From contig JASLDA010000201.1 in the NCBI GenBank assembly GCA_030151745.1, forward strand, positions 1 to 14,006: a stretch of 14,006 nucleotides of DNA, in the 5' to 3' direction. Below the pieces are notes generated by a model. It ran no database searches and was not told the origin of the DNA. It was given only the letters and a program-made list of their open reading frames with translations. This DNA is from Chitinophagaceae bacterium (GTDB lineage Bacteria; Bacteroidota; Bacteroidia; Chitinophagales; Chitinophagaceae). The position numbers were made by a program, and so were the translations under genes. Position 1 is the first letter of the stretch; the number at the start of each line of letters is the position of its first letter. Positions 1 through 7,610 of this stretch are shown one piece after another.

Positions 1-3000
1 TCCACTACGCCGAGCGTTACCGTATAAGTGCCCGAGCTGGCGTAGGCATGCAGGATCGGGGACGTGAAGCCATGGAAACCGTCGCCGAAATTCCAGTCGT
101 AGCTCGCGAACCCGCCCGGAACGCTGCTGAACGATGCCGGTGTGCCCGCGCACACGGGCGAGCTGTTGCCGATGGAAAGCGGCGTATGCACGGTCGTCTG
201 CTGTACGGTCTTGGTGCAGCTGATCGTACTGTCGATATAGGTCATCGACAGCGTGACGATATGCGGGCCGCCATTCAGGTAGCAATGCGGGCCAGGGTTC
301 TGGCCGGTGGCCGGCGCCGTGGTATCGCCCCAATCCCAGGAATAGCTCACATATGAGCTGTTGCCGTAGATCAGGCTGGTATTCGTCACGCTCAGGCAGC
401 CATTGCAGCCGAGCTTCCAGGTGAATTGCGGCTGGATGGGAACTATGGCGGTCGTCGCGGCGCAGTTCCCGGTGCAGGAAGCGGGATTCGGAGACGGCGG
501 ACCGACGCAGAAGGTCACGCAGTAGATACCCGCAAGCGAGTACGGGTGCGTAATCGGCACGCCCGAGGCCCCGGGAGCGGTAGAGCCGTCTCCGAAGTCC
601 CAGGTCAGCGTGCTTCCTCCGGGGTTGAGCGTCGTGGCCGTAAAGGAATACAGGTTGCAGCCAAGCCGCGTATTGTTCGTGATAACGGGCTGGTTGATAT
701 CGGGGCAGCAGATATTCTTGACCAGGAAGCCCACGCATTTCTGGCAGTTCCCGTACTTTACGATGACGCAGTAATTGCCCGGCGACGTCGCGTTGTACTG
801 GTCGCTGAGCCCTGTTTTGGTAGTGGTTTGAACGATGGGCCCCGGAGAGACGCAGGTGCCTGTATGCCATTCGTAGGTAAACGTTCCGCTTGCCGGCTTC
901 AGCACCTCTACTCCCAGCATCTCGGAGACGCCGGTGCTGGTGCAGATAGGCACGCCGCAGCTGACGGGCTGGATCGCGAACGGATCTTCCACCAGGTAGC
1001 TTGTCGTCGCGCTGCAGCCTCCGGCCGATGCGGAAACCGTATAAGTTCCGGCCGTCGTAATCCCGGAGAGTGTCTGGCTTGTGCTCCCCCCCGGGGTCCA
1101 GCTGTATGTCGCCCCGGGAGGAGCGCCGCCTGCCGTCAGGCCCTGCCCCCCGGGCTGGCAGATGTTGGCCGGGGTGGTGGTCACGCTCAGCAGGAATTTC
1201 GGGTTGATCGTAATACTGCTCAGCGCGGTCGCGGAGCCGCAGCCCGTACTGGCGCTCACCGTTGCCGGCCCCCAGGGGCCGCTGCCACCGCTGCCGTGCC
1301 AGAGGATCGTCGCAGGGCTGCCCCCCTGCCCTGCCGTAATGGTTCCCAGGCTTGCCGGGGAAACGCTCCACGTAATACTGGTTCCCGGGGGCAGCGTGCC
1401 GCCGGTCAGGCTGTAGCTGCCGCTGCCGTCCACGCAGACCGATGCAGGCCCCGTCACTGATCCTGCCGCGGCCCCGGTCACCGTTACCGCGCCGGCCGGC
1501 ACGATACAGAACGGCGCCGCTCCCTGGCGCAGGCTGACCGTTATGGTTCCCGGCAGGGAACTGAATTGCGCGATCACGGAGTTTCCCTGGATCGTGGTAA
1601 CGGCCAGGGGTTGGAACGTTCCCGAGCTGATCGTCCACTCGTAGTAATACCCCGCAGGAGCAGGCGTACTCATGGAATAGGTATAGGGATTATTCGCGCA
1701 GACCGTGGCCGGCCCGCTGATGCTGCCCGGGACCGGTGGCGCCACGACCGAAATGCTCGCGGACGCGGAAGCGTTGCAGGTATTCGATGCGGCATTCGTC
1801 GCGATGACGGTATAGGTGCCCGGCGTATTGAACACGGCGCTGAAAGTGCCTCCGCTGCCGCCGGGGCTTACTACTCCGGTCGTGGGAACGACGTTCCAGT
1901 TATATGTACTGGCGACGCTCGGGAAGAATCCAGCGTTGCTGCCGGCACAGACCGAAGCCTGGTTGCTGATCCCGAACTGCTGCCTCGGGTTGATCGTAAT
2001 GCTGGACGAGCCTCCGCAGCAGATATGCTTGTCCAGCAGCGTCAGGCTGAGCTGGTATGTGCTGCCGGGGCTCGCCGCGCTCCAGTCGATCCAGGCCGTG
2101 TTGTTCTCCGGGTAGGTGCTGAGCAGGTTGTTTTCCACCGTGCTGGTGGTGGTATTCGTAAGGGTCCATGTGTAGTCGGTGCCGGGCAGGTAGGGCGCGG
2201 TATACATCGCCGGGCCGTTAAGGCAGGGATTGAGCGGGCCTGTTATGGCCGGGCTGACCGGGACTACCGGCACCGCTGCATAGCTGGTGCAACCCCCGCA
2301 AGTGACGCTGAGCTGGCCTTGGGGGCTGCCGGAGCCCCATTGTACCGTGATGGTATTACCGGAAGTGCTTACGGTGGTTCCCCCGACCGGGGTACCCCAG
2401 GATGCGCCCGTGCATCCGACCGCGGTGTAGGTTACGCGCTTGCCCGGGCAGACCGTGCTGATGCATTCGATCTTCAGGCTCCCGTTCGCCACCGTCACTT
2501 GCTTGCGCACGGTATCCGCACAGCAAGTGATGATCGAAGGCATATCGCCGTGGTTGGGCACCGGCACATAGGTGACGATACTCGAATAGGCCACCAGTGT
2601 AACAGTGTAGGTGCCCGCAGCGCTGAAAGCATGCACCGGGCTGGCGATCGCCGAGGTATTGGCCGCCCCGCTGGCCGGGTCGCCGAAATTCCAGGCATAC
2701 ATCGCCGTCCCGCCGAATGTGGTGGAGTTCGTAAAGCTTACCGCCGATCCGGGGCAGGCCCCGTTCGGGGTGAAGCTGAAATTGGCCACCGGCTTTTCTT
2801 TTACCGATACCTCGAGGCACTTCGTATAGCTGTTGCCGGCGCCGTCGCTGACGGTCAGGCTCAGCACATAGGTACCGGGCGCCGGCCAGACGATGCTTAT
2901 CGAAGACGCGCTTGCCGAAGGGCTCAGCGAAGGCAGTGCAGGCCCGCCGAGCACCGCCCATGCATAGCTGGCCCAGGGACCCCCTGCCGCGGTATAAGTG

Positions 3001-3209
3001 TACTGCTCGCCCTGGCAGGCGCTGACGGGTATGCAGACCTTGCCGTTGCCGGTGCTGCCTCCCCCTGAAGCGCCGGAACGAGGTTTGTAGCAGTCCGGCT
3101 CGCGATACTGGATGGATACATCGTCGCAGCCCTGCGCCATGGCGCGGGCCGGGACGAAGAAGCAGAACACGCCTGTCAGACAGACGACAAGCAAACGCCA
3201 GAAGTTCAT
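1..3209 (-). CDS. Giant secreted multi-PKD/Ig-like repeat protein (3' end beyond window)
   Basis: Reading the minus strand from the ATG at 3209 gives 1069 codons with no stop, so the gene runs off the left edge. Residues 1-25 form a signal peptide ending near AMAQ. A short Cys-containing linker with a Gly/Ser-rich run (about 26-57) follows. The rest is a chain of beta-sandwich repeats of about 80-100 residues. Clear PKD signatures are WNFGDP (173-178), WDFGDG (870-875), WDWGD (958-962) and WNFGDG (1039-1044), with GTY-T/V-V-type strands near 112, 199, 464, 721 and 1060. Between residues about 245 and 835 the repeats are more diverged Ig/PKD-like modules that typically open with a 'VC' or 'C.G' cysteine. 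Cysteines are abundant, with Cys-Cys pairs at 229-230, 397-398 and 834-835. In Bacteroidota such proteins are usually exported and often serve as surface adhesins or matrix components. A type IX secretion C-terminal domain would lie outside the window. No catalytic domain is visible. It starts 12 nt after the stop of the upstream gene, so the two are probably co-transcribed. No Shine-Dalgarno sequence is seen. Confidence 0.9.
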   Translation of the reverse strand, partial: MNFWRLLVVCLTGVFCFFVPARAMAQGCDDVSIQYREPDCYKPRSGASGGGSTGNGKVCIPVSACQGEQYTYTAAGGPWASYAWAVLGGPALPSLSPSASASSISIVWPAPGTYVLSLTVSDGAGNSYTKCLEVSVKEKPVANFSFTPNGACPGSAVSFTNSTTFGGTAMYAWNFGDPASGAANTSAIASPVHAFSAAGTYTVTLVAYSSIVTYVPVPNHGDMPSIITCCADTVRKQVTVANGSLKIECISTVCPGKRVTYTAVGCTGASWGTPVGGTTVSTSGNTITVQWGSGSPQGQLSVTCGGCTSYAAVPVVPVSPAITGPLNPCLNGPAMYTAPYLPGTDYTWTLTNTTTSTVENNLLSTYPENNTAWIDWSAASPGSTYQLSLTLLDKHICCGGSSSITINPRQQFGISNQASVCAGSNAGFFPSVASTYNWNVVPTTGVVSPGGSGGTFSAVFNTPGTYTVIATNAASNTCNASASASISVVAPPVPGSISGPATVCANNPYTYSMSTPAPAGYYYEWTISSGTFQPLAVTTIQGNSVIAQFSSLPGTITVSLRQGAAPFCIVPAGAVTVTGAAAGSVTGPASVCVDGSGSYSLTGGTLPPGTSITWSVSPASLGTITAGQGGSPATILWHGSGGSGPWGPATVSASTGCGSATALSSITINPKFLLSVTTTPANICQPGGQGLTAGGAPPGATYSWTPGGSTSQTLSGITTAGTYTVSASAGGCSATTSYLVEDPFAIQPVSCGVPICTSTGVSEMLGVEVLKPASGTFTYEWHTGTCVSPGPIVQTTTKTGLSDQYNATSPGNYCVIVKYGNCQKCVGFLVKNICCPDINQPVITNNTRLGCNLYSFTATTLNPGGSTLTWDFGDGSTAPGASGVPITHPYSLAGIYCVTFCVGPPSPNPASCTGNCAATTAIVPIQPQFTWKLGCNGCLSVTNTSLIYGNSSYVSYSWDWGDTTAPATGQNPGPHCYLNGGPHIVTLSMTYIDSTISCTKTVQQTTVHTPLSIGNSSPVCAGTPASFSSVPGGFASYDWNFGDGFHGFTSPILHAYASSGTYTVTLGVV

Positions 3210-3221
3210 GACAGACAGAGT

Positions 3222-4871
3222 TTAATTGTTAGGAGTTGAAGACTTCCCGCCGGGGCAGCCGTCCAGGCGCTTTTCGTAGCAGACCTGCTTGTAGCAGACC
3301 GTGCAATCGGCGAACGTGATGACGTAGCGGATGCAGAAGCGGACGGTCGCGGCGCAGCAGCCTACCATGGGCGGCAGCGAGATGCTCGCATTGAACGGCG
3401 TGATCCCCGAGCCGCTCTTGGCGGGAGCGAACGCCCAGGACAGCGAATGCGTTCCGTTCCCCGACCCGGCCGCAGCCCCCAGGTTTCCGCCGAGGAAATT
3501 GCCGAAAGTCCGGCTGTCCTTGTTGCAGGGCATGCAGTCCTCGTTGTCCGGCGTGTATGCGAAATACGCCAGCTCCGCCGATACCGATTTAACGAGCTTC
3601 AGCGGCGTGGTGGTCACCGTGAGCGGCTGCGCCAAGCTCAGCGTATTCGTTCCCGGGCTGACCGTCGGAGATCCCGTCTGGATATTGACATACTTCGGGT
3701 CGCAGGCCTCGCATTTGCAGGCCTTCACCGGGATACAGGAATCTTTCGAGGCCTGCCAGAAGCTGTTACCCTGATCGGTGATCTGGGCGCCGATGCAGAT
3801 ATTGCTCAGGCCGGGCGGGGCGCTGACGGTACCGGTAACGGTAAGCTGGACGCCTGCCGGGATATTGGTGTTCAGCGGCGGCGCGAACGAGGTTACGACC
3901 GCTCCTGCGGGCATGCTGCTGGTGGCCAGAAGCGCAGTGAGCTTTGCCGCGCCGATGTTCGGGTTGGTCAGTGAAAAGCTGAAGGAATATACCCCCGGCG
4001 TCGACGTACATGAAACGGAGATCTTATCCAGCCGTATCGCATAGGTCGTCGAGGCAAAGGTGGAGGGATTGCTGGTGCCGAGGTTGGTTCCGACAGGCTG
4101 ACCCATTGCATCCAGCGCCTGCACCGTCCATGCGAAACGGTTCACCTTACCCGGCGTTGCGGACAAAGGCAGGGAATTGCTCAGGGTGGTTTCCGTAAGG
4201 TTCGCCAGGTCCCTTGTCAGCAGGGGCTTTCCCTCGCTGACGACAGCCTGAACATCTTTGCCCTCGGGAATGGCCCAGACCCGCAGCCGGTACGTAAGGG
4301 CGCCTTCATATGCCGGTTCCACAGGCTTCCAGCTGAAGCGGATCCCGCTGCGGAAGCTCTCCTCGAGCTCAAAGCTCTGATCGGCCGGGCTCAGGTTGAC
4401 GGGCGCAGCGTAGCTGGGCACGGAGACGGCTTCGGCAACCTGGAATTCCGTGCAGGCCTCTTCGCTGATGGGATTCCCGTCCAGGCCGTAGAAACGGGCG
4501 CAAAGAGCGTAGCCGCCCGGGTCCAGCTGGCTGCAGGCGGCCCAGGCCCGCGCCAGGACCTTTCCGTCAAACTGCATCTGGTTGCTGATACGGACCGGCA
4601 CGCCCGCATCGGCCGTATTCCCGCAGCTGAGCTGACCGGCCTTGCGGATCTGCAGCACGATTACGGCTTCCGCACCCTCCGCAAAGCCCGATGCCACGGC
4701 CTGCAGCCGGAGGGATGAACCCAAAAGAGCGAGGTTCCCGGGCGGGGCCGGAAGCCCGGGGGGCACATCCAGCTTTAGAATCTGAACCTGCCTGGGGAGG
4801 GCCTGCGCCAGGCCGGACCAGGTCAGGAGCGCGGCGGCAGTCAATTGCGCAATCAAGAAACGGATACGCAT
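3222..4871 (-). CDS. Secreted cysteine-rich protein with FnIII-like region, TANFOR-like
   Basis: 549 residues. The N-terminus (MRIRFLIAQLTAAALL, cleavage near AQA at 22-24) is a signal peptide, so the product is exported. Residues 28-145 resemble, by eye and from memory, the Bacteroidota TANFOR-type domain: a beta-rich start followed by 'LDPGGYALCARFYGLDG' (116-132) and a Cys at 140. Residues 155-280 look like a fibronectin-III-like sandwich ('APVNLSPAD', 'IRFSWKPVEP', 'YRLRVWAIPEG'). Residues 281-380 form another beta domain. The C-terminal third is cysteine-rich: CKCEAC at 385-390, C446/C449, a Cys pair at 505-506, then C513, C523, C526, C531 and C539. No enzyme motif is seen. The gene is first in a unit with the giant PKD protein 12 nt downstream, so a joint structural or surface role is a reasonable inference. 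The ATG at 4871 is chosen because it directly begins the signal peptide. The exact family assignment is uncertain. Confidence 0.87.
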   Translation of the reverse strand: MRIRFLIAQLTAAALLTWSGLAQALPRQVQILKLDVPPGLPAPPGNLALLGSSLRLQAVASGFAEGAEAVIVLQIRKAGQLSCGNTADAGVPVRISNQMQFDGKVLARAWAACSQLDPGGYALCARFYGLDGNPISEEACTEFQVAEAVSVPSYAAPVNLSPADQSFELEESFRSGIRFSWKPVEPAYEGALTYRLRVWAIPEGKDVQAVVSEGKPLLTRDLANLTETTLSNSLPLSATPGKVNRFAWTVQALDAMGQPVGTNLGTSNPSTFASTTYAIRLDKISVSCTSTPGVYSFSFSLTNPNIGAAKLTALLATSSMPAGAVVTSFAPPLNTNIPAGVQLTVTGTVSAPPGLSNICIGAQITDQGNSFWQASKDSCIPVKACKCEACDPKYVNIQTGSPTVSPGTNTLSLAQPLTVTTTPLKLVKSVSAELAYFAYTPDNEDCMPCNKDSRTFGNFLGGNLGAAAGSGNGTHSLSWAFAPAKSGSGITPFNASISLPPMVGCCAATVRFCIRYVITFADCTVCYKQVCYEKRLDGCPGGKSSTPNN

Positions 4872-5099
4872 GGATCCTGGAGTTGCGTCCCGTAAAGGAC
4901 GATGATCAGATACCTCGGGCTGTTCCCTGCTCTTCGGCAGCCAAGATAGTATCCGAACCCCAGAACACTTAACAATATCTTATTAAATAACAATAAATCA
5001 CACTAATTTCCAATTGCTCACCAACCCATTTCCAAATACACGAAACTGAAAATGAATATATTATAAACCAAACCCACCATGAAGAAATCTTAAAAAAGA
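4872..5099 (-). promoter_or_regulatory. AT-rich intergenic promoter region of the secreted-protein operon
   Basis: This 228-bp gap separates the TonB receptor end from the start of the secreted-protein pair, both on the minus strand. About 4965-5098 is markedly AT-rich against a GC-rich background. On the minus strand there are two possible Bacteroidota -7 elements. One is TATCTTG at 4942-4948, with a TTG at 4973-4975 and a 24-nt spacer, about 70 nt before the start codon. The other is TGTATTTG at 5033-5040, without a well-spaced TTG. Neither is a perfect match to TTG-N17-23-TAnnTTTG, so the region is annotated as a whole. No gene is seen in it. Confidence 0.4.
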
Positions 5100-7517
5100 T
5101 CATTTTCCATGGCGGATTCTCCCGGTGTTTCGCGGAAATCCGAAGTCGATCCGGTAGTAGAAGAGCGGCAGGAAACCGAGCTGGTAGGTTTCATAGAATG
5201 GATAGACTCCCTGCGCCGCCAGGTCGAGGCTATAGGTAAGGCTGAGAATATTCTTCACGCCCAGCACATTGACCAGGTCGACGGCTATTTCGTGCGTAGC
5301 CCGGGGCCTGTTGATGCGGATACCGGCCCGGAGGTCCAACCGGAAGTAATCGCGGAAGCGCGCCGAATTCCGCAGGCTGTCGATGGCCACGAAATCGCCC
5401 AGCGCATTTGAAGCGGCGGTGTCGGGGACGGAATACAGGCGGCCGCCTGCCCAGGTGAGCTTCAGGCCGGTGATCAGCGTCGTATTGGCCCCCAGTCGGG
5501 GCTCGTACCCGGCGAGAACGTTGGCCGCGAAACGCCCGTTGTAATCGGTGCTCCGGCGAACGCCGTCGTTCCCGACATAGGTGCTGTTATAGACGGAGCC
5601 GGTAAATAGCGCATACCAGCCGTTATGGAAACTTCGCTCCAGGCTCAGCTCCAACCCGTAGTTGTCGCCGGTTCCCGCATTCTTCATACTATCGGGAAAA
5701 ACCCGGGAGAAGGAGCTTCCCTGATTGATCAGGCTGAACGAAGAGCCTGCCCGCTTCTCGATCGGGATATCGAACAGGTGCTGGTAGTAGGCTTCGGCAC
5801 GGAGCCGGAATACACGGCTGGCAGAATAGTCGTAGCCGGCAACCAGGTGATGACTGCGTGTAAAGCCCATTTCCGAATTGAAGTGGTAGTCGGCAGGACT
5901 CTGCGACAGGTGCGCGAAATACTGGTACAGGGCCTGCATCTGCGAATGAAGCCCGTAGCCCAGGCTCAGCGTATGTTGCGGGTGCAGGTTGTAGCGCATG
6001 CTCAGCCGCGGCTCGACCGAGGCCGCCCCGTTATGGCTGAGATATTGTGCATGGACGCCGCCCACCAGGCTAAGCTTGTCCGTAGGCCGGAACTTGTACT
6101 GGATATAGCCCTGCAGCAGGCTTGTGCTGCCGCGAAAGTCCAGGCGGTTCTCCCAATCCTGCCGCGTAGGCGGGTACTGCCGGCTGGAGTCGATATAATC
6201 CATCAGGTACACGTTCGCAAGCAGACCGGCCTTGATGGTATGACGGGCGCTGAGCTTGCGGACCGCATACAGGTGCGTGTTCCAGGCCTTGGTCAGAAAG
6301 CGGTAGCCCAGTATCGGCTTCAGGCTGTCGACTTCATAATCGGCGTTGCGGAATACCTTGTCGTGATTGGCAAAAATATCGCCGGCGGAGAATGCGCTTA
6401 CCAGCTTCAGGTAAAAGTTCCGGTTGAAGGTATGCGTATAGCTGAGACCGCCGAATGCGGTGTTCGATGTGAAATACTGGTCCCGGTCCGATTCGCCGTA
6501 CAGCTCCTGGCTGGGCTCGGTAAGCTTGCTCACGATGAGATCGATGCTGCTGAGACCGCCTACGCCGAAAAAGGAGAGATTGCCCTTCCGGCCGACGGGG
6601 ATATTCACCTTGAAGCTTAGATCCTGGTAATTCGGAACCGAGCTCGTGCCTATCTTGATATTGAGGCCTTCGAAGATCTTCAGCGTGGAATATCGGTACG
6701 CCACGAGGAAGCTTGCACCATGCCTGGACAGCGGCCCTTCGGCGCACAGCTCCGTCCCCAGGAAGCCGAACTGGGCGGTCATCTCGTAGCGGTCTTTGTT
6801 GCCATTGCGCATTTTAAGATCAAAGGCCGCGCTGATGCTGTTGCCGTAGTCGGCGGGGAAGGCCCCGGTCAGGAAATCGCTGTTCGCGAGCGTCTTATTG
6901 TTGAGCATGCTCACCGGCCCGCCTGAGGTGCCCGGTATGGCAAAGTGGTTGGGGTTCGGGATATCGACCTCTTCGATGCGCCAGAGCAGGCCGGCCGGGG
7001 AATTTCCCCGCACGATGATATCGTTCCGCGAATCGTCCGCGCCCTGCACCCCTGCGAAGTTGGAAGCCATACGTGCGGGATCGGCGCGGCTGCCGGCATA
7101 GCGCTCCGTTTCCTGCACATCGAAGCCGCGTGTGCTGACGATGGCCATCTCGTTCTGAGTCCGGCGCTGCACCACGACAACCTGCTCCTGCAGTTTTTGT
7201 ACCGATTCCTGCATGAGCAGATCCAGCAAGACTTCCCTGCCGGACGTGACGAGCACATCCGGAACTCGCTGCTCCTGGTAGCCCGGGTAGCGGAAGAGTA
7301 TGGTCTGCTTGCCGACGGGAATCGAGTCCAGAACATAGTAGCCTGCGGAGTCCGTAATGGCGGCCCGAGCCGGGGTAGCGGGCAAGGCGACCACAACGCC
7401 TTGCAGCGGTATATGCGTCTCCCGGTCGGAAACCTGGCCTTTGATACGCTGGAGCAGCTGAGCCCGTGCTGAGACGGAAATGCAGATAAGAAGCGCTGTT
7501 GCGTAGACGGGTTTCAT
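5100..7517 (-). CDS. TonB-dependent receptor with carboxypeptidase-regulatory-like domain
   Basis: 805 residues, an outer-membrane transporter energised by TonB. Residues 1-20 are a signal peptide ending SARAQ. Residues about 24-105 form a CarboxypepD_reg-like beta domain ('IKGQVSDRETHIPLQGVVV', 'TDSAGYYVLDSIPVGKQT'), typical of the N-terminus of Bacteroidota receptors. Residues about 120-235 are the plug domain, with 'NDIIVRGNSPAGLLWRIEEV' at 165-184 and 'PADYGN' at 221-226. From about 240 to the end there are repeated amphipathic strands of a 22-stranded barrel with aromatic girdles. The length is normal for a short receptor of this class. No SusD-like partner is adjacent, so this is probably not a classical glycan-utilisation (Sus) pair and the substrate is unknown. 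It is divergent from the DUF885 lipoprotein gene, with 93 bp between their start codons. The ATG at 7517 begins the signal peptide directly. The chain continues about 15 residues past the last aromatic strand, ending in basic residues, which is slightly unusual for a barrel. Confidence 0.95.
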   Translation of the reverse strand: MKPVYATALLICISVSARAQLLQRIKGQVSDRETHIPLQGVVVALPATPARAAITDSAGYYVLDSIPVGKQTILFRYPGYQEQRVPDVLVTSGREVLLDLLMQESVQKLQEQVVVVQRRTQNEMAIVSTRGFDVQETERYAGSRADPARMASNFAGVQGADDSRNDIIVRGNSPAGLLWRIEEVDIPNPNHFAIPGTSGGPVSMLNNKTLANSDFLTGAFPADYGNSISAAFDLKMRNGNKDRYEMTAQFGFLGTELCAEGPLSRHGASFLVAYRYSTLKIFEGLNIKIGTSSVPNYQDLSFKVNIPVGRKGNLSFFGVGGLSSIDLIVSKLTEPSQELYGESDRDQYFTSNTAFGGLSYTHTFNRNFYLKLVSAFSAGDIFANHDKVFRNADYEVDSLKPILGYRFLTKAWNTHLYAVRKLSARHTIKAGLLANVYLMDYIDSSRQYPPTRQDWENRLDFRGSTSLLQGYIQYKFRPTDKLSLVGGVHAQYLSHNGAASVEPRLSMRYNLHPQHTLSLGYGLHSQMQALYQYFAHLSQSPADYHFNSEMGFTRSHHLVAGYDYSASRVFRLRAEAYYQHLFDIPIEKRAGSSFSLINQGSSFSRVFPDSMKNAGTGDNYGLELSLERSFHNGWYALFTGSVYNSTYVGNDGVRRSTDYNGRFAANVLAGYEPRLGANTTLITGLKLTWAGGRLYSVPDTAASNALGDFVAIDSLRNSARFRDYFRLDLRAGIRINRPRATHEIAVDLVNVLGVKNILSLTYSLDLAAQGVYPFYETYQLGFLPLFYYRIDFGFPRNTGRIRHGK

Positions 7518-7537
7518 AGGCTGGAATGTCGGGACAC

Positions 7538-7545
7538 GAAAGCTA
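7538..7545 (-). promoter_or_regulatory. Possible -7 element for the TonB receptor
   Basis: The minus strand reads TAGCTTTC, which differs from the Bacteroidota -7 consensus TAnnTTTG only at the last base. It lies 20 nt before the receptor ATG at 7517. No convincing TTG is found 17-23 nt further upstream, so this is a weak call. Confidence 0.3.
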
Positions 7546-7596
7546 CGACATGCAGGCGGGGAATCGGAGCCCCTGAGCGGGTTGCCGGCAGGGTGC

Positions 7597-7604
7597 TATT
7601 TTTA
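7597..7604 (+). promoter_or_regulatory. -7-like element just upstream of the DUF885 lipoprotein start
   Basis: TATTTTTA matches TAnnTTTG except for the last base and ends exactly 6 nt before the ATG at 7611. The same 6-nt distance is seen for the glycosyltransferase promoter at 11200-11206. If functional, the transcript would be leaderless or nearly so. This favours the ATG at 7611 over the in-frame GTG at 7593, which lies upstream of the element. A TTG at 7582-7584 is only 12 nt away, closer than usual. Confidence 0.35.
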
Positions 7605-7610
7605 CCGGCG

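Noticed and set aside
426..3068. Long open frames on the plus strand (426-1460 and 1566-3068)
   Set aside because: They are antisense to the multi-PKD protein, whose reading frame is continuous over 1069 codons. Their translations are rich in Arg, Ala and Gly with no domain pattern, as expected for shadow frames in GC-rich DNA.
5087..5100. Short hairpin ATCTT-AAAA-AAGAT after the TonB receptor as a terminator
   Set aside because: Only five weak A/T-rich pairs, overlapping the stop codon region, and no separate T-tract. Such matches are expected in AT-rich DNA.
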